DNA of 64,000 nt from Thermomonas brevis (GTDB lineage Bacteria; Pseudomonadota; Gammaproteobacteria; Xanthomonadales; Xanthomonadaceae), in assembly GCF_014395425.1 (NCBI RefSeq), contig NZ_CP060711.1, positions 1,302,001 through 1,366,000 on the forward strand, given 5' to 3'. The first letter of the stretch is position 1. Each line of letters begins with the position of its first letter. Positions 1 to 8,848 of the stretch are shown here, one piece after another. The notes beneath the pieces are model-generated. The model ran no database searches. It saw only the letters and a program-made list of their open reading frames with translations, and was not told where the DNA came from. Both the position numbers and the translations under genes were made by a program.

Positions 1-1862
1 AAGCCCAGCGGCACGCGCACCCGGCCGGCCACCGGCTGACCCTGCTTGAGCGCGGGCTCGAAGCGCCACTGGCGCACCGCGTCCAGCGCGGCGGCATCGA
101 ACACGCCGGCCGGGCTCGACTGTTGAATCGTCACGCGGGTCGGCTTGCCCCGCGCATCGACATCGACCAGCAGCACCACGTTTCCGGAAATGCCCTGCTT
201 CTTCGCCGCAGCCGGATACGCGGGCGGCATCGTCGCCGCGATCCGGGCCGGACGTTCGCCGACCTGCGCATCGGCAGGTTCGTCCATCGCGAACTCGACC
301 GGCACCCGCACCTTGCCGGCTACCGGCTGGCCCTGCTTCATCGCCGGATTGAACCGCCACTTCTCCGCCGCTTCCTGCGCGGCGACATCGAGCCGCGCAT
401 CGCCGGAGGAACGCTCGACCTTCACGTCGATGACGCCACCCTGCGCGTCAATGGCGACCACCAGCACTGTCACGCCGGTCTTGCCTTCCTTCAGCGCGTC
501 GGCGGGATAGCGCGGCGGATGCAGCGCGCGCGATTCGTCCAACACTTGTCCCGGTTGGAGGGTATCGCTCTTGGTCGGTGCTGGCTTGACGGAGAGGGTT
601 TGGCTGGATGCCGACGCGTCGGTTAACGTGACATCGAGTCGCAGCCCCTTGAATGCCTTGCTTCCATCCTTTGCCTGGATCTCGGAACCGAGTTGGACGG
701 CAGCCGGCTTGCCGCTCAGCACGACCAGCGACGGCGCCGCGATCCGCTTCCCGTCCTCGTCTATGTCCATTTTCAGTGCCAGCGCGGGCTGGCCTTGATG
801 CTCGATGCGCGACACGGTTCCGGCAATGGCGAAGTGCTTGCCGCCTGCATCCGTTTTCAATGAAAACGGCTTGTCCGCCTCGCTCACGATGCGCAGCGCC
901 CGCGGCGCCTCCTCGTCCACCCGCAACACGATGTCGGCGGCGATCCCATCTGCCGGGACGGCCACCGGCACCGCCGGCTGCGCTGCCCATGCGGCATAAC
1001 CACCACCCAGCAACATGCAGAGCAGAACACCGCTGCCCGCCCGGCGCCGTGTTGTCGATACGGAAGATGCAAGCATGGCGATTCTCTCCTTGAGCGGATG
1101 GCCGAAGCCGAAGTGGCAACCCAGCGGCGCGGTCTGCAGCGCGAGCTGGGCGTTGAGCAGGGCGTCGCCGTAATGGCGGCGCTGCCGTGGGTGGGCCGCG
1201 AGCACGTCGGCGTCGCAGGCCAGTTCCTGGTCGTGGCGCATGCGCGCGGCGGCCAGGTGGAACAGCGGGTCGAACCAGAACAGGCAGCGCAGCAGCGCGG
1301 CGGCGGCGTTGGCCCAGGCGTCGCGGCGGGCGATGTGGCGGCGCTCGTGCGCCAGCACCAATGCCTGCTGGACGGCATCGAAGCGGGTCTCGAAATCGGC
1401 GGGCAGCACCACCTGCGGATGCCACAGGCCGAGCGTCGCCGGCAACCCCGCGTTCGTGGCCTGCGCGCGCAGCGCGTCGCCGTGCGGCAGCAGAGGGCCG
1501 AGGCTGCGGCGGAACGCGATCTGCGTGCGCCACAGCCACGCGGCGGATGCCGCGGCTCCGAACAACCACAGCCCAAGCAGAAGGCTGCTCCCGTCGAGGC
1601 CGCCCTGCGCGGGCGCGGCCGGCGCGGCGAACACCGGCGGCAGCACCAAGGCCTGCGCCACCTGCGTGCGCCCGACATCGACGGTCGCGGCCGGCAGCAG
1701 CGTCGCCAGAATCGCCAGCGGCGCCAGCAGCCACAGCGCATACGCCGCCCGCGCGCCGAACGCGCGACGCAGCGGCCGGCGCAGGACCAGCACCAGCAGG
1801 ATCGCGGCGCTGCCGGCGAGCGTGGCTTCGACCAAGCCCTGCAACAGCTCATTGCTTGCCAT
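1..1862 (-). CDS. BlaR1-like M56 family metallopeptidase with two TonB C-terminal domains (partial, runs off left edge)
   Basis: Membrane zinc metallopeptidase of the BlaR1/MecR1 family (M56), normally the sensor-protease partner of a BlaI repressor. I read it in the frame starting ATG at 1862 (MASNELLQ), which overlaps the 3' end of blaI by 14 bases. Two N-terminal hydrophobic segments lie near residues 5-25 and 40-57; the zinc motif HERRH is near residues 171-175; a further membrane segment is near residue 270. The C-terminal half holds no penicillin-binding sensor. Instead there are two TonB C-terminal-like domains at about residues 446-522 and 544-620, each with a PP-x-YP start and a W-x-F-x-PA core followed by QPV. 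The 3' end lies outside the window. Family assignment is firm; what it senses or cleaves is unknown. Confidence 0.85.
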   Translation of the reverse strand, partial: MASNELLQGLVEATLAGSAAILLVLVLRRPLRRAFGARAAYALWLLAPLAILATLLPAATVDVGRTQVAQALVLPPVFAAPAAPAQGGLDGSSLLLGLWLFGAAASAAWLWRTQIAFRRSLGPLLPHGDALRAQATNAGLPATLGLWHPQVVLPADFETRFDAVQQALVLAHERRHIARRDAWANAAAALLRCLFWFDPLFHLAAARMRHDQELACDADVLAAHPRQRRHYGDALLNAQLALQTAPLGCHFGFGHPLKERIAMLASSVSTTRRRAGSGVLLCMLLGGGYAAWAAQPAVPVAVPADGIAADIVLRVDEEAPRALRIVSEADKPFSLKTDAGGKHFAIAGTVSRIEHQGQPALALKMDIDEDGKRIAAPSLVVLSGKPAAVQLGSEIQAKDGSKAFKGLRLDVTLTDASASSQTLSVKPAPTKSDTLQPGQVLDESRALHPPRYPADALKEGKTGVTVLVVAIDAQGGVIDVKVERSSGDARLDVAAQEAAEKWRFNPAMKQGQPVAGKVRVPVEFAMDEPADAQVGERPARIAATMPPAYPAAAKKQGISGNVVLLVDVDARGKPTRVTIQQSSPAGVFDAAALDAVRQWRFEPALKQGQPVAGRVRVPLG

Positions 1863-2220
1863 CGTCGATCTCCTCCAGCAGCTTGCGCAGTTCGGCGATG
1901 TCCTTGCGGCTCAGCTTCCGATGCGCGGAGAAATGCGCGACCAGCGGCGCGACGCGGCCGTCGAACAGGCGCTCCAGCAGGCCGCGGCTTTCCTCCAGCA
2001 CCCAGTCCTCGCGGCGGATCTTCGGCGAGTAGAGATAGCGGCGGCCGTCGCGCACCGCTTCCACCGCGCCCTTGTTGAGCAGGCGGTTGAGCAGGGTCTT
2101 GATGGTCGCCTCCTGCCAGTCGCGGCGGTCGGCCAGCGCGGCGGCCACCTCGTCCGCACCCAGCGGGCTGCGCGCCCACAGGATGTCCATCACCACCGAT
2201 TCGGCTTCGCTGATCTGCAT
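1849..2220 (-). CDS. blaI: BlaI/MecI/CopY family transcriptional repressor
   Basis: Winged-helix DNA-binding repressor of 123 residues, the usual size for BlaI/MecI/CopY. The N-terminal winged helix covers roughly residues 1-75, including a recognition-helix region with TIKTLLNRLLNKGAV. The C-terminal dimerisation helices follow. It is first in a two-gene operon with the M56 peptidase, which overlaps its stop, so the pair fits a repressor inactivated by its partner protease. Two TACANNTGTA-type boxes lie immediately upstream and suggest autoregulation. The inducer is not evident: no beta-lactamase gene is next to it, while copper genes follow on the other side. Confidence 0.9.
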   Translation of the reverse strand: MQISEAESVVMDILWARSPLGADEVAAALADRRDWQEATIKTLLNRLLNKGAVEAVRDGRRYLYSPKIRREDWVLEESRGLLERLFDGRVAPLVAHFSAHRKLSRKDIAELRKLLEEIDDGKQ

Positions 2221-2223
2221 CGT

Positions 2224-2272
2224 TTACATCCGTAATCTTTTTTCAGATTACAGATGTAAATGCTCATGTCAA
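2224..2272 (-). promoter_or_regulatory. blaI promoter with two BlaI/CopY-type operator boxes
   Basis: On the minus strand a consensus -35 TTGACA (2267-2272) is followed 16 bases later by TAATCT (2245-2250) as -10. Two near-palindromes overlay and follow the core promoter. TTACAGATGTAA at 2248-2259 contains a perfect TACA-N2-TGTA, and TTACATCCGTAA at 2224-2235 has one mismatch. They are 24 bases apart centre to centre, and together they form a larger inverted repeat with 16-base arms and one mismatch. Binding by BlaI is inferred from the known box of this family. Confidence 0.7.
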
Positions 2273-2341
2273 GCGGATGCGCGGCGACGCCGATGGCTGG
2301 CGCCTGCGATGTGCAGGCGCCATTTCTCAAAAAGCCAAGAC

Positions 2342-2370
2342 GCTGGATGCCCGCCTCCGCGGGCATGACG
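2342..2370. repeat. REP-like hairpin repeat (copy 1)
   Basis: The sequence CTGGATGCCCGCCTCCGCGGGCATGACG lies between blaI and the copper chaperone gene. GCCCGC/GCGGGC arms give a small stem-loop. Near-identical cores occur at 38609-38695 (two copies, inverted) and 53382-53406, so it is a dispersed intergenic element, usual in related genomes. It may help terminate the copper operon transcript. Confidence 0.6.
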
Positions 2371-2389
2371 ATCGCGCGGCGAGCGGCGC

Positions 2390-2836
2390 CTAGCCGCCCG
2401 CACCCATCCCGCGCACCTCGAACGTGGCCTTCACCCGGCCGGCGCGCTGGAACACCAGCGTCGCGTCGAAGCGCCCGCCTTCGGCCAGCGCGCGCTTCGG
2501 CTGGATCAGCATCAGGTGGTAGCCGCCAGGCTTGAACTCCACCCGGCCGTGCGCGGGCACGGCCACGCCGTCGGGCAGCGCGCGCATCCGCATCACCCCG
2601 CCGTCGTTGCGCATCTGGTGGATTTCCACCCGCTGCGCCGCGTCGGTTTCGATGCGCAGCAGGCGATCCGCACTGCCGCCGTCGTTGACCACGGTGAGGA
2701 AGCCGCCCGCGACCGGCGCCACCGCCGGCACGGCGCGCGTCCACGCGTTCTCGACGCGCACGCCGCCGTTCTTCGCCATCGCACCGGCGGATGCCGCCAG
2801 CAGCAGCGCCAGGAGCCAACCCGTGTTCCGACCCAT
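2390..2836 (-). CDS. Periplasmic copper chaperone PCu(A)C family protein
   Basis: Secreted copper chaperone of the PCuAC (DUF461) family, which binds Cu(I) in the periplasm and in some bacteria delivers it to cytochrome oxidase. I start at ATG 2836 because GAGGAGG lies just upstream, giving 148 residues; an upstream start would add an arginine-rich leader that spoils the signal peptide. Residues 1-20 are a signal peptide (LLALLLAASAGAMA). The copper ligand pattern is visible: an H-x-M pair in VEIHQM, methionines in VMRM, and H-x-M in YHLML. It is the last gene of the copper module, after oprC-like and DUF2946 genes on the same strand. Confidence 0.9.
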   Translation of the reverse strand: MGRNTGWLLALLLAASAGAMAKNGGVRVENAWTRAVPAVAPVAGGFLTVVNDGGSADRLLRIETDAAQRVEIHQMRNDGGVMRMRALPDGVAVPAHGRVEFKPGGYHLMLIQPKRALAEGGRFDATLVFQRAGRVKATFEVRGMGAGG

Positions 2837-2904
2837 GCGTCCTCCTCGTCCGATGATCCGGCGCGGCATCGCCTGCCGCGCCTTCGCTTCTTCGCGCGCC
2901 CGCG

Positions 2905-4971
2905 TCACAGCGCGAACTCCAGCTTCAGCCACAGGTTGCGGCCGGGCTCGGCGATCCGCACCGGCTCGGCCGGATAGCCGAAATCGGCGCTGCCGGCCAG
3001 GTTCAAATGCTCGCTGTAGGCGCGATCGAACAGGTTGTCGATGCCCGCAGTCAGCCGCACCCGCTCATTGAAGCGGTAACCGCCGTTGAGCGCCAGCGTG
3101 GCGAAGCCCGCGCTCGGGCCGAGATCGCGCCCGGTCACGTTGCCCTGGTTCAGCGCCACGCGCCGCTGCGCCGCCACCGCGCGCAGCAGCACGCCGGCGT
3201 TCCAGCGGCCGTTGTCCCAGGCGGCGGTGAAACGGCCCTCCAGCGGCGTCATCTGCGGCAGCGGCGCGCCCGCGTCGGCGTTCGCGCCCCAGGCCCAGGC
3301 CACGCTGCCGCCCAGCGTCCAGTCCGGCGCGGGACGGAACTCGCCGCCGGCTTCGGCGCCGTGGATGCGCGCATCCACGTTCGACACCGCGCTGGTCATG
3401 CCCATCATCCCGCCGCCCGTGTAGCGGAACAGGATGTAGTCGCCGATGCGCCCGGCATAGGCCGACACCCACGCGCTGCCGCGCTCGCCTCGCCACTGCG
3501 CGCCGACGTCGAGCTGGGTGGTTTTCTCCGGCGCGATGCCGGCGAACGCGTTGGCCGCGCCCATCGGCCCCATGTTCGCGGAGAACAGCTCCCAGTAGTC
3601 GGGCATGCGCTCGACGTGGCCCACGCCCGCATACCAGCCGAGGCCGCTGCCGGCGATGTCGCGCTCGTAGCGGACGAAGCCGCTGGGCAAGGTTTCGCGG
3701 CGGGTCTGGCCGAAGGTCGGATTCGGCATGTGCATCATCCCGGCGGTGGCGCGGGTGTCGGTCGCTTCGGCGCGATCCGCGCGCGCGCCCGCCACCACGC
3801 GCCGCCCCGGCGCGGGCGTCCAGGTGGCTTCGGCGAAGGCGCCGAGGTTGCGGAACCGCGCGTCCTGCGACCACGGCAGCGCCGCGTACGCACCACGTCC
3901 CATCGCGCTGCGCGACCGGTGCGTGCTGCGCTGCGCGTCCATGCCGGCGGTCAGCGCCACGTCGCCCCATGCCCAATCGGCGGCGACGCGCCCGCCGGTG
4001 GTGACGCGCTCCACGTTCGAGGCCATCGGCATCGGCATGGCGCTCATCGGATTGGGATCGCGCAGCGTGTAGTTGTCCATCACGTGATCGGCGGCGTTGC
4101 GGTAGGCGCTGGCCTGCAGCGTGCGCAGCGCGCCGTGGAAGGATTTCTCGAAGCGCAGGCCGAGGCTGTCGCGGCGGAACTGCGCGCCGTCCATGCCGCG
4201 CCCGGCGTAGCGCGCTTCGCCGTTGCCGATGCCGGCGGACACCTCCAGCAGCGTGTCCTCGTCCGGCGTCCAGCCCAGCGCCGCGTCGGCGTTCCACTTC
4301 TTCCACGCGGACGGCACGCGCTCGCCGTCGCCGTCCGCGTAGTCGTCCGCCTGCGAGCGGTTGGCGGCCAGCCGCGCGTAGCCGCGCGGCGCGCCGGCGG
4401 CGAGATCCAGCACCTGGTCGTTGCGGCCGAAGCTGCCGCCCAGCAGGCTGGCCTGCGCGCGCACGCCAGCTTCATCGAAACGCGGCGTCGCACGCTGGAA
4501 GCGCACCGTGCCGGCGGATGCGCCCGGCCCCCAAAGAACGGTCTGCGGGCCCTTCACCACGGTCAAGCTGTCGTAGGTTTCCGGCGAGACGTAGGACAGC
4601 GGGTTGTCCATCCGCGCCGGGCAGGCGCCGGGCATGCCGCCGTCGTTGGACAGCAGGTTGAGGCGCGAGCCGAACATGCCGCGCAGCACCGGATCGCCGT
4701 TGCTGCCGCCGTTGCGCACGGCGGAGAAGCCGGGAATGGTCTTGAGGTAGTCGGCGCCGTCGCTGGCCGGCACCGGCTGGCGCGGCAGCTTGGGATCGGT
4801 TTCGAAGGTCAGCGGCTGGGTGGGCATGCCGATGACCACCACGCGGTCGAGGGTTTTCGCGTCCTCATCCACATCGGCGGCGGAAGCGACGACGGGAAAC
4901 AGGACGATGGCGAGCGCGCAGGCAAGCGCGCGACGCGACGGACGCGCCGTCGCGGAACGGAAGGAAGACAT
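2905..4971 (-). CDS. oprC: TonB-dependent copper receptor, OprC family
   Basis: Outer-membrane TonB-dependent receptor of 688 residues, resembling Pseudomonas OprC. It has an N-terminal signal peptide (about residues 1-31, ending VVASAA) and a plug domain with VVKGPQTVLWGPGASAG near residues 135-155. A methionine-rich barrel follows (for example MSAMPMPMAS and TAGMMHMPNP), and the end is the typical LWLKLEFAL with a C-terminal aromatic/hydrophobic beta-strand. Cysteine appears in the GACPARMDNPLSYV segment, a feature of the OprC group. The neighbours, PCuAC chaperone and DUF2946, support copper as substrate. No copper-responsive regulator is adjacent unless the nearby BlaI/CopY-type repressor plays that role. 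Confidence 0.88.
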   Translation of the reverse strand: MSSFRSATARPSRRALACALAIVLFPVVASAADVDEDAKTLDRVVVIGMPTQPLTFETDPKLPRQPVPASDGADYLKTIPGFSAVRNGGSNGDPVLRGMFGSRLNLLSNDGGMPGACPARMDNPLSYVSPETYDSLTVVKGPQTVLWGPGASAGTVRFQRATPRFDEAGVRAQASLLGGSFGRNDQVLDLAAGAPRGYARLAANRSQADDYADGDGERVPSAWKKWNADAALGWTPDEDTLLEVSAGIGNGEARYAGRGMDGAQFRRDSLGLRFEKSFHGALRTLQASAYRNAADHVMDNYTLRDPNPMSAMPMPMASNVERVTTGGRVAADWAWGDVALTAGMDAQRSTHRSRSAMGRGAYAALPWSQDARFRNLGAFAEATWTPAPGRRVVAGARADRAEATDTRATAGMMHMPNPTFGQTRRETLPSGFVRYERDIAGSGLGWYAGVGHVERMPDYWELFSANMGPMGAANAFAGIAPEKTTQLDVGAQWRGERGSAWVSAYAGRIGDYILFRYTGGGMMGMTSAVSNVDARIHGAEAGGEFRPAPDWTLGGSVAWAWGANADAGAPLPQMTPLEGRFTAAWDNGRWNAGVLLRAVAAQRRVALNQGNVTGRDLGPSAGFATLALNGGYRFNERVRLTAGIDNLFDRAYSEHLNLAGSADFGYPAEPVRIAEPGRNLWLKLEFAL

Positions 4972-5027
4972 GGTGGCTCCAAATCACGAGAAGGCGGGGC
5001 GGTGCCCCGCGGGGAATGCGTCGTGGT

Positions 5028-5429
5028 TCAGAGCGGGAGTGGCGGCCCTCGCGCGCCGAGGCCGCGCAGCAGCGGCGGCGCGGGCGCTGCCGGCAGCGTC
5101 CACGCCGGCAACAATACGCGCCGCACCGGCGGCAGCAGGATCGCCAGCGCCAGCAGCACAGGCGCCAGCGCGGACAGCAGCGGGCAGTAGCCGCAGTACT
5201 CGTCCGGCATCGCGCCGGACGGCGCGGGCGCCTTGCCCGCGTCGTCCAGCAGATTGGCCGGCTTCATCGCCAGTCCGTCCATGGTGCACATCGCCAGCAC
5301 GGCGGCCGGCAATCGCTGCGCGCCGCTTTCCAGCCAGCGGCTGACCGTCGGCATGACCGACACCAGCAGGACGGCCGCCAGTGCCAGGCGGGCCATCCAG
5401 TGCTGGAAGCGGCGGGAGCGCAGGTTCAT
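5028..5429 (-). CDS. DUF2946 family protein (copper-associated membrane protein)
   Basis: Small protein of 133 residues from ATG 5429; a TTG at 5441 is an alternative start and neither has a clear ribosome site. A membrane segment spans about residues 12-30 (ARLALAAVLLVSVMP). A CGYCPLL motif sits mid-protein, followed by a second hydrophobic segment. DUF2946 proteins are often found with copper receptors and chaperones, and this one precedes the OprC-type gene by 56 bases on the same strand, so co-transcription is likely. Its 5' end is only 25 bases from the transketolase stop. The biochemical function is not established; the CxxC-like pair could bind metal. Confidence 0.75.
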   Translation of the reverse strand: MNLRSRRFQHWMARLALAAVLLVSVMPTVSRWLESGAQRLPAAVLAMCTMDGLAMKPANLLDDAGKAPAPSGAMPDEYCGYCPLLSALAPVLLALAILLPPVRRVLLPAWTLPAAPAPPLLRGLGARGPPLPL

Positions 5430-5454
5430 CGCGTCGACCAAGTTACGCCCGTTT

Positions 5455-7452
5455 TCAGAGCGCGTTGATGACCTCGATCAAGCGTTCGACGGTGATGCCG
5501 AAGTGCGGGAACAGCGCCTCCGCCGGCGCGCTGGCGCCGAAGGTGTCGATGCCGACCACCGCGCCGTCCAGGCCCACGTACTTGCGCCAGAAATCGGTGA
5601 CGCCGGCTTCCACGGCGACGCGCTTGCGCGCCGCCTTCGGCAGCACGCTTTCACGATAGGCCGCGTCCTGCCGGTCGAACACGTCGCTCGACGGCATCGA
5701 CACCACGCGCACCTTGTCGCCCAGCTGTGCCGCCGCCTGCATCGCCAGGCCGACTTCGCTGCCGGTCGCGATCAGGATCGCGTCGGGCGCGCCCACGCTG
5801 TCCTTCAGCACGTAGCCGCCGCGCGCGATGTCCAGCACCTGGCCTTCGTCGCGGAGCTGGTGCGGCAGGTTCTGGCGGCTGAAGATCAGGCAGCTGGGAC
5901 CGTCGGTGCGCTCGATGGCGCGCTTCCACGCCATCGCCGATTCCACCGCGTCGCAAGGGCGCCACACATCGTTGTTCGGGATGTAGCGCAGCGAGGCCAG
6001 GTGCTCGACCGGCTGGTGGGTGGGGCCGTCCTCGCCCAGGCCGATGGAGTCGTGGGTATAGACGTGGATCGCGCGCACGCCCATCAGCGCGCTCATGCGC
6101 ACCGCGTTGCGGGCGTAGTCGCTGAAGACGAGGAAGGTCGCGTCGTACGGGATGAAGCCGCCGTGCAGTGCCAGCCCGTTGCCGATCGCGCTCATGCCGA
6201 ACTCGCGCACGCCGTAATAGACGTAGTTCGCGTCCGGGTCGCTGCCAGCCACCGACTTGCTGCCCTTCCACAGGGTCAGGTTGGAATGGGCGAGATCGGC
6301 CGAGCCGCCCACCAGCTCCGGCAGCAGCGGCGCGAACGCGGAAATCGCGTTCTGCGAGGCCTTGCGGCTGGCGATGGTGGCGGCGTCGATCTGGGTCTGC
6401 GCGACATAGGCCAGCGCATCGGCGGCGAAGCTGTCCGGCAGCTCGCCGCGCAGGCGGCGCTCGAACTCGGCGGCGGCGTCCGGATGCGCGGCCTTGTACG
6501 CGGCGAAGCGCGCGGTCCACTCGCCCTCGGCGGCGACGCGGTTGCGCGCGCGCCAACCGGCGTAGATGTCCTGCGGGATCTCGAACGCGCCGTGTGTCCA
6601 GCCCAGCGCCTCGCGGGTCAGCGCGATCTCGTCCTTGCCCAGCGGCGCGCCGTGCGAGGACTCCTTGCCGGCCTTGTTCGGCGAACCGAAACCAATGGTG
6701 GTGCGGCAGCAGACCAGCGTCGGCTTGTCGCTGGACTTCAGCGCGGTCTCGATGGCGGTCTTGATCTCGGTTGCGTCATGGCCATCGACGCCGCGGATCA
6801 CGTTCCAGCCGTAGGCCTCGAAGCGCTTCGGCGTGTCGTCGGTGAACCAGCCGTCGGTGTTGCCGTCGATGCTGATGTGGTTGTCGTCCCAGAACGCGAC
6901 CAGCTTGTGCAGGCCCCAGGTGCCGGCCAGCGACGCGGCTTCGTGCGAGACGCCTTCCATCAGGCAGCCGTCGCCCAGGAACACCCAGGTGCGGTGGTCG
7001 ACGATGTCGTGGCCATCGCGGTTGAAACGCTGCGCCAGCAGCTTCTCCGCCAGCGCGAAACCCACCGCGTTCGCCAGGCCCTGCCCCAGCGGGCCGGTGG
7101 TGGTTTCCACGCCCGGGGTCATGAAGTTTTCCGGGTGGCCCGGCGTCCTCGATTCCAGCTGGCGGAAGTGCTTGAGGTCGGCGAGGGTCAGGTCATAGCC
7201 GCTCAGGTGCAGCAGCGCGTACTGCAGCATCGACCCGTGGCCGTTGGACAGCACGAAGCGGTCGCGGTCGGCCCAGTGCGGGTTGGCCGGATTGCAGCGC
7301 AGGTAGTCGTTCCACAGCACCTCGGCGATGTCCGCCATGCCCATCGGCATGCCCGGATGGCCGGAGTTGGCGGCCTGCACCGCGTCGATGGCGAGGAAAC
7401 GGATGGCGTTGGCAAGGTCGCGGCGGCTGGGCGCAGTCATGGCATCGGGCAA
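5455..7452 (-). CDS. tkt: Transketolase
   Basis: Thiamine diphosphate enzyme of the pentose phosphate pathway that moves two-carbon units between sugar phosphates. It has 665 residues, the usual length. The N-terminal domain carries [12 protein letters not shown] and the GDGCLMEG metal/ThDP motif. The middle domain carries [16 protein letters not shown], and the C-terminal domain ends with [13 protein letters not shown]. All family landmarks are in frame, with no sign of damage. It is monocistronic or leads into the downstream copper genes (25-base gap). Confidence 0.97.
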   Translation of the reverse strand: MPDAMTAPSRRDLANAIRFLAIDAVQAANSGHPGMPMGMADIAEVLWNDYLRCNPANPHWADRDRFVLSNGHGSMLQYALLHLSGYDLTLADLKHFRQLESRTPGHPENFMTPGVETTTGPLGQGLANAVGFALAEKLLAQRFNRDGHDIVDHRTWVFLGDGCLMEGVSHEAASLAGTWGLHKLVAFWDDNHISIDGNTDGWFTDDTPKRFEAYGWNVIRGVDGHDATEIKTAIETALKSSDKPTLVCCRTTIGFGSPNKAGKESSHGAPLGKDEIALTREALGWTHGAFEIPQDIYAGWRARNRVAAEGEWTARFAAYKAAHPDAAAEFERRLRGELPDSFAADALAYVAQTQIDAATIASRKASQNAISAFAPLLPELVGGSADLAHSNLTLWKGSKSVAGSDPDANYVYYGVREFGMSAIGNGLALHGGFIPYDATFLVFSDYARNAVRMSALMGVRAIHVYTHDSIGLGEDGPTHQPVEHLASLRYIPNNDVWRPCDAVESAMAWKRAIERTDGPSCLIFSRQNLPHQLRDEGQVLDIARGGYVLKDSVGAPDAILIATGSEVGLAMQAAAQLGDKVRVVSMPSSDVFDRQDAAYRESVLPKAARKRVAVEAGVTDFWRKYVGLDGAVVGIDTFGASAPAEALFPHFGITVERLIEVINAL

Positions 7453-7510
7453 GGCGGAGGGAACGCCTATTGTCCCATCCCGGGCGGGGCGGTGTCGCGG
7501 CGCGGTCCGC

Positions 7511-7858
7511 TCAGACCAGCCACAGGCTGGCGAGCAGGCCGATCGCCGACACCACGATGCCGGCGACGGCCATGCCCCTGCCGCGCCGGCTGATCCGCAG
7601 GCTGACGATGCCCAGCGCCAGGCCGACCACGGAAAACAGCGCCATGCCCGCGGTGGCGTCGCTGCTCCACGCGGAATCGTCGAGGGCCGCCAGCACGCAG
7701 AGCGCGCCCAGCACCAGCGTGGTGATCGCCGCGTTGCGCAGCGGGTTTTCCCGCATGTCGGGATCGGCCCGTCGCGCCGCTACCTGCCGCGGTTCCCCGC
7801 AGCGCAGGCACACCGGCGCGGTTTCGGGCGGCTCCTTGCCGCACCCCATGCACGACAC
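7511..7858 (-). CDS. Zinc-ribbon membrane protein, DUF4190-like
   Basis: Small protein of 115 residues. The N-terminus has a zinc-ribbon pattern, C3-x2-C6 and C17-x2-C20 ([17 protein letters not shown]). Three hydrophobic stretches follow, about residues 44-60, 69-88 and 96-114 ([51 protein letters not shown]). The layout resembles the small zinc-ribbon plus DUF4190-type proteins that are common and uncharacterised. It is divergent from the XRE regulator at 8029. No function is proposed. Confidence 0.7.
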   Translation of the reverse strand: MSCMGCGKEPPETAPVCLRCGEPRQVAARRADPDMRENPLRNAAITTLVLGALCVLAALDDSAWSSDATAGMALFSVVGLALGIVSLRISRRGRGMAVAGIVVSAIGLLASLWLV

Positions 7859-8028
7859 CCTGTCCTCCCGTCATCCATCCGATGCGCCGGCCGTCGTCCC
7901 GGCACGCAAGTCAAGCCGTACCTGATCCCGAAGTATTGTATTTCCGAACTTTTGCTGTCAACCGATGCCCGCACGACACCGGTGCGGCGTCGCCATACTG
8001 TCTAGGGCCCCATTCATGGAGCCCGCGG

Positions 8029-8391
8029 ATGAAGCGATTCGCCGACCGCCTTCGCGAAGCGCGCGTGGCCGCGGGGATGACGCAGGAGCAGCTGGGCTTC
8101 GCGCTGGGGATCACCAAGTCGTCGGTCTCGGCTTGGGAAAACGGCCGCGAGACGCCGAGCTTCCGCATGTTGCCGGAACTGCGTCGCCACCTCGGGCGTT
8201 CGCTGGACGAACTGATCTGCGGCGTCGCGCCCGGCGACGGCCGAATCGGCGACGAACCCCTGACCTACGCCGCCGGTGAAGCCTCGCCGGTCGCCCGCAA
8301 CGAAAAGGAACGCGCGCTGCTGCTGCGCTACCGCACCCTGCCCGCCAAGCGCCGCGCGGCGCTGCTGGATCTGATCCGGCCGGCGGATTGA
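8029..8391 (+). CDS. XRE family helix-turn-helix transcriptional regulator
   Basis: DNA-binding protein of 120 residues. The N-terminal HTH_3 domain (about residues 3-62) shows the classic pattern: RLREARVAAGMTQEQLGFALG, then SSVSAWENGRETPS as recognition helix, then LPELRRHLGRSLDELI. The C-terminus ends in a basic helix (LPAKRRAALLDLIRP), as in many phage-like or stress XRE regulators. Start chosen at ATG 8029 because GGAG lies 9-12 bases upstream and the HTH begins right after it; a longer frame upstream has no domain. Target genes are unknown; the neighbours are the divergent zinc-ribbon gene and the DUF6883/DUF4926 pair. Confidence 0.85.
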   Translation: MKRFADRLREARVAAGMTQEQLGFALGITKSSVSAWENGRETPSFRMLPELRRHLGRSLDELICGVAPGDGRIGDEPLTYAAGEASPVARNEKERALLLRYRTLPAKRRAALLDLIRPAD

Positions 8392-8484
8392 GGCGGCCGG
8401 CGCTCGCTGGGGCGCCACTTCCCAACCCATCGATGCGGCAAACGCCGACTGCTTCGCGCCGTGATGCCGCTGCAGGCTGTCGGC

Positions 8485-8841
8485 ATGGGACATCGCCCGT
8501 CTGCCATCTATCTGCCTGAATGTGATCGACTGCATATCGAACGAGCCAAAATTGTCGATTACTTGTTGAGCGACGGGAACGGTAGGGGCAAAGCTGGATT
8601 CTTCCGCAGACTCGGTTTTCACTCGGATCGCTGGGAAGAATTGGCCGATGCACTTCGGCACCAGGCTTCCAGCAACCCGGTCTGCTCGCAATTTGATTCG
8701 CCTTACGGCACGCGCTACGTTGTGGAAGGATCGCTGCTCAGTCCGGATGGCCGATGGCCACCTGCCAGAATCGCCACTGTGTGGCTCCTGGAATCCGCCA
8801 CCTCGCAACGGCCGCGCTTGATCACCGCTTTTCCGGCATGA
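8485..8841 (+). CDS. DUF6883 domain protein
   Basis: Protein of 118 residues from ATG 8485. The pattern LPECDRLHIERAKIVDYLLS, then GKAGFFRRLGF, then ATVWLLESATSQRPRLITAFP matches, by my recognition, the DUF6883 family. That family is found as small stand-alone proteins and as the tip of larger secreted or polymorphic-toxin-like proteins. It has no signal peptide or membrane segment. The next gene (DUF4926) starts 7 bases after its stop, so the two are translated from one message. Codon and base usage is less GC-biased than in the flanking genes (for example 8510-8700), which suggests acquisition. ATG 8461 or 8464 would add up to eight residues. Function unknown. Confidence 0.65.
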   Translation: MGHRPSAIYLPECDRLHIERAKIVDYLLSDGNGRGKAGFFRRLGFHSDRWEELADALRHQASSNPVCSQFDSPYGTRYVVEGSLLSPDGRWPPARIATVWLLESATSQRPRLITAFPA

Positions 8842-8848
8842 GGTTCGC

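Noticed and set aside
3007..5190. A long plus-strand open frame of about 727 codons opposite the copper receptor gene
   Set aside because: It is antisense to a clear TonB receptor, is His/Arg/Ala-rich and matches no domain; long antisense frames are expected in high-GC DNA. Similar large frames opposite recG, the RND pump, spoT and gltA were left out for the same reason.
7920..7990. AT-rich region before the XRE gene with AAGT/ACTT half sites
   Set aside because: The inverted matches are short and irregular, so no operator is claimed.
8407..8464. Short coding-like remnant before the DUF6883 gene (TSQPIDAANADC, then stop at 8462)
   Set aside because: It is too short and has no start; it might be the end of a lost larger protein but cannot be supported.
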